A stretch of DNA of 64,000 nucleotides from Agrobacterium tumefaciens. Its GTDB lineage: Bacteria; Pseudomonadota; Alphaproteobacteria; Rhizobiales; Rhizobiaceae. Where the stretch lies: contig CP048471.1 in the NCBI GenBank assembly GCA_025559845.1, positions 186,001 through 250,000 on the forward strand, read 5' to 3'. The translations under genes were made by a program, and so were the position numbers. The notes under the pieces were generated by a model. It ran no database searches. It saw only the letters and a list, made by a program, of their open reading frames with translations, and was not told the DNA's origin. Below are positions 61,668 to 64,000 of the stretch, piece by piece (positions within the stretch are counted from its first letter, which is position 1; the number at the start of each line of letters is the position of its first letter).

Positions 61668-62650
61668 CACGTCCCCTCCCGGCTTCTGGCCACCCGTTGT
61701 GCGATCTTCGGTGAGAAATGCCCGAGAAGAACGACGCCAATCAGAGCAACACCGTAAAAGACAGGGATCCAGGCCCCCGAACTTGCCAGAACCTGCGGAA
61801 CAAGTGTGAGGAAGGCGCCGCCAATCAAAGCCCGGGTCAAGGTGAGCCCATAGAAGCTGACCACGGATCCGACGAGCAGGAAGATAGACGACCAGAATGT
61901 GTAGCCCGTCGGCGAGACGGCAGAGCTCGCAAAGGCGAGCATCGCACCCGAGATCGCGGCAATACCGCCACTGATCCCCAGGACACTCACCCTGGCCCAA
62001 GCTGGCCGTGTCCCGAAGGCTTCTGCCGCGGCCGGATGTGTCCTTGCAAGTAACAGAGCACGTCCCTGTCTGGACCGTCGTAGCTGCACCAACGCATAGA
62101 CGATGCAGGCTAGCGCAATCAGCGTAACATAATAGCGTTGCGGTTCGACCGGCAGGCCTGGAAGAAGCGGCTTCGAGACGTAGAGCCCTTCGAAACCACC
62201 CGTCCAGCGGTCAGCACTTATGATGATCTCGGGCAAGGCAAGCGCCAGGGCCATGGTGGAAACCGCAAGGTATATCCCCGAAAGTCGACGCGATGGCCAG
62301 GCGAAGAGGACACCAAAGAGCGTGCCGGCAACGATGGCGACGGGAAGAGAAACGGCAAGCGGCATCCCCAAATGCGCTTCCAAAATCGCAACGGAATAGG
62401 CACCAATGGCAGCAAAGAAGCTATGACCGATGGAGACCTCTCCGCCATAGCGAACCAGCACGCTGACCGCTAGCACGCCGATGCTGTTGGCAAAGCAAAG
62501 GCCAAGGGCATATCGCCATGAACCGGAAATTATCAGCGGTAGAACCAGCAAAACGAAAAGGATCAGTGCATCGAGCCGTACTTCTGTCACCATCGCCCGA
62601 AATGCCGTTGAATGTGCACGCTGCGCGTGGAGTGTCGCGGTAGTGTCAGA
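61667..62650 (-). CDS. livM: Branched-chain amino acid-type ABC permease, LivM-like
   Basis: I choose GTG 62650, preceded by GGAGG and overlapping the LivH stop (GTGTCTGA); an ATG at 62683 is upstream. About 327 residues with eight to nine membrane helices include GLCFANSIGVLAVSVLVRYGGEVSIGHSFFAAIGAY, the typical LivM motif, and GISGGIAAISGAMLAF near the ATPase-coupling loop. Confidence 0.92.
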   Translation of the reverse strand, partial: SDTTATLHAQRAHSTAFRAMVTEVRLDALILFVLLVLPLIISGSWRYALGLCFANSIGVLAVSVLVRYGGEVSIGHSFFAAIGAYSVAILEAHLGMPLAVSLPVAIVAGTLFGVLFAWPSRRLSGIYLAVSTMALALALPEIIISADRWTGGFEGLYVSKPLLPGLPVEPQRYYVTLIALACIVYALVQLRRSRQGRALLLARTHPAAAEAFGTRPAWARVSVLGISGGIAAISGAMLAFASSAVSPTGYTFWSSIFLLVGSVVSFYGLTLTRALIGGAFLTLVPQVLASSGAWIPVFYGVALIGVVLLGHFSPKIAQRVARSREGT

Positions 62651-63545
62651 CACGGCTGCCTCCTGCTCTGGCAAAAAGTCCATTTGGAAAGAGGTTCAGG
62701 GCACCCAGAATGACCACAAGGAGAAACGTGTTGGTGAACTCGGGCGACACGTAGAATGTGAAGAGGTTCATGAGGATGCCGATCAATACCCCGCCAGCAA
62801 GCGCTCCAGGCAAGCTCCCGAAGCCCCCCAGGACCGCAGCTGCAAATGCCTGCAGCATGAACGTTGCCACCGTGGTCGAACTCAGAAACGTTGTTGGTAC
62901 GATCAAAAGCGCGCCGATGACACCGAGCACCGCAGAAACGATCCACGCAAAGAGGTGAATTGAGCGGAGGTTAAGACCGCAAATCTCCGCAGCAACGGGA
63001 TTTGCCGATATTGCACGAAAAGCAACACCCAGCTTGGTGTAGTCAATTACGAAAAAGAGGGTGACAATCGTAACGACTGCAACGGCCAGGACGGTAAGGT
63101 CGTATCCGGTGATGCGAAGACCGAGGATTGTGGCACTAAACCGCGGAAGCGGCAGTTCGAGCGGCACAATATCCGCGCCGAACATGAGAAGCGTCACGCC
63201 TTGCGCGATAAGGCCAATGCCAAGCGTGGTAATCGTAGCAGTGAGGTCGGACGCCCCCATGATTGGTGCAATGATCGCGTAACTAAGGAATGCAATGGCG
63301 ACAACGATCAGGACAGCGAGCAGCACGGCACTCCCCCAGGAAAGGCTCAAGAGAGTGCCGCTGGAGAATCCGTAGATCAGGAAGGCAGCAAGCCCCGCGA
63401 TGTTGCCGTGGGAGAAATTTACCACCCGTGAGCTTTTGAAGATCATCACCAGACCCAACGCACCGAGTGCGTAAAGACAGCCAGTGACGATGCCCGACCA
63501 CACCAGTGGAAAAAGATCGAGAATAAAGCTGTAGACGCCGTTCAT
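62646..63545 (-). CDS. livH: Branched-chain amino acid-type ABC permease, LivH-like
   Basis: The 299-residue integral membrane protein begins WSGIVTGCLYALGALGLVMIFKSSRVVNFSHGNIAGLAAF, the LivH hallmark. It has the coupling loop LGVAFRAISANPVAAEICGLNL and ends AAVLGGFGSLPGALAGGVLIG. It overlaps the dehydrogenase-like gene upstream by ATGA, so transport and that enzyme are co-translated. Confidence 0.93.
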   Translation of the reverse strand: MNGVYSFILDLFPLVWSGIVTGCLYALGALGLVMIFKSSRVVNFSHGNIAGLAAFLIYGFSSGTLLSLSWGSAVLLAVLIVVAIAFLSYAIIAPIMGASDLTATITTLGIGLIAQGVTLLMFGADIVPLELPLPRFSATILGLRITGYDLTVLAVAVVTIVTLFFVIDYTKLGVAFRAISANPVAAEICGLNLRSIHLFAWIVSAVLGVIGALLIVPTTFLSSTTVATFMLQAFAAAVLGGFGSLPGALAGGVLIGILMNLFTFYVSPEFTNTFLLVVILGALNLFPNGLFARAGGSRV

Positions 63546-64000
63546 GCCGGCACCTCGGACATGCTTCCATCTTCGACAAGCCGGATCACGCCTGGGAAAT
63601 ATTGGCCGCCAAGCCCTTTCTCGATGGCCATTTCATAATAGCGTCGCACGGTCTCCGCCGCCTTGAGCGGCACGCCCGTCTCGGCGGCAAGCTGGAACAC
63701 GTAGTCGATGTCCTTCAAGACATATTCAGGTGGAAAAGAACGTTCAGGGAATTGCCGCGGCAACATTGCCTTTCGGCCATGATTGCGCAGCACGAAGCTG
63801 TCGCCGGACCCCTTCGAGACGGCGTCGAGAAGGGTTTCAGCTTTCACGCCCGCACGTTCGCCCAGCACGATCATCTCTGCGAGTGTCACGACATGTTCAA
63901 AGACAAGCATGTTGTTGACGAGCTTGAGCACCTGCCCGGCACCAACCTCTCCACCGTGGGTAATATCGGTTGCCATATATTCGAGGATGGGCTTGACCTT
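63542..64000 (-). CDS. 3-hydroxyisobutyrate dehydrogenase-family NAD(P)-dependent oxidoreductase (partial)
   Basis: The C-terminal 152 codons are inside the window; the N-terminal Rossmann domain lies beyond 64000. Visible are HGGEVGAGQVLKLVNNMLVF, with the catalytic lysine and conserved Asn pair of beta-hydroxyacid dehydrogenases. LGERAGVKAETLLDAVSKGSGDSF and a helical C-terminus containing KDIDYVFQLAAETGVPLKAAE follow. It should oxidise a beta-hydroxy acid or reduce a semialdehyde linked to the substrate imported by the Liv-type transporter. Confidence 0.9.
   Translation of the reverse strand, partial: KVKPILEYMATDITHGGEVGAGQVLKLVNNMLVFEHVVTLAEMIVLGERAGVKAETLLDAVSKGSGDSFVLRNHGRKAMLPRQFPERSFPPEYVLKDIDYVFQLAAETGVPLKAAETVRRYYEMAIEKGLGGQYFPGVIRLVEDGSMSEVPA

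Noticed and set aside
1..64000. CRISPR arrays, rRNA, tRNA and a replication origin
   Set aside because: I saw no regularly spaced repeats, no conserved RNA gene blocks and no repABC-type origin; the ParB-like gene is not RepB and is not accompanied by repA or repC.

Overview
The window looks like accessory DNA from a Rhizobiaceae member of the Agrobacterium/Rhizobium/Ensifer type, probably a secondary chromosome or large plasmid. The evidence is a Porin_2 (RopA/Omp2b-like) porin, a short second FtsZ, plasmid-type ParB-like and DUF932 genes, and long catabolic and transport operons with stop/start overlaps. I see no rRNA, tRNA, CRISPR array or replication origin.

1-9 kb: a frameshifted SDR gene and a frameshifted GST gene, then an RND efflux operon (pump and adaptor) divergent from its TetR regulator. 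A FabF-like ketoacyl-ACP synthase, a tail-less FtsZ and a small charged protein follow. Palindromes built on TTAGATTGCA lie upstream of both the SDR remnant and the efflux operon.

9.2-14.9 kb: a complete Tn3-family transposon, with 45-bp terminal inverted repeats matching at 41 positions. It carries transposase, serine resolvase and a cargo of a nitrilase-family amidohydrolase, a small Cys/His/Asp protein and a nucleotidyltransferase. This unfamiliar cargo is the best candidate here for an undescribed system.

15-24.5 kb: a highly expressed-looking porin, a small lipoprotein, and a decayed plasmid-like island. The island has a ParB-like gene, a LigD-type ligase and a DUF932 gene, all broken. 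Two copies of a conserved leader precede the ParB-like and DUF932 genes. Several very small membrane-protein genes lie on the opposite strand. An IS6-family element ends the island.

24.7-29.5 kb: a GntR regulator and a three-subunit membrane gluconate-type dehydrogenase (Tat-exported small subunit, GMC flavoprotein, triheme cytochrome c).

29.8-46.9 kb: three consecutive plus-strand units that look like organosulfur scavenging. The first has a ketopantoate-reductase-like protein, TetR, a DsbA-fold isomerase, a mercaptopyruvate sulfurtransferase, an FAD-linked oxidase and a BisC-like molybdoenzyme. The second has a peptide-type ABC importer with fused ATPases and an LLM monooxygenase. The third has an SsuD-like monooxygenase, an SfnB-like oxidoreductase and an MsuE-like FMN reductase. 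All three carry the same 24-bp upstream motif.

47-52 kb: a hybrid histidine kinase with an antitoxin-like ribbon-helix-helix N-terminus, a single-domain response regulator, and a Phd/VapC pair whose toxin is broken.

52.4-64 kb (all minus strand): CoA-ester genes (CitE-like lyase, two hotdog hydratases, two class III CoA-transferases) that could degrade a C5-branched dicarboxylate such as itaconate or mesaconate. Next come an isochorismatase-like protein lacking its cysteine, a GntR regulator, a lactonase-like metallo-hydrolase, a complete Liv-type ABC importer, and the C-terminal part of a 3-hydroxyisobutyrate-dehydrogenase-like enzyme cut by the window end.
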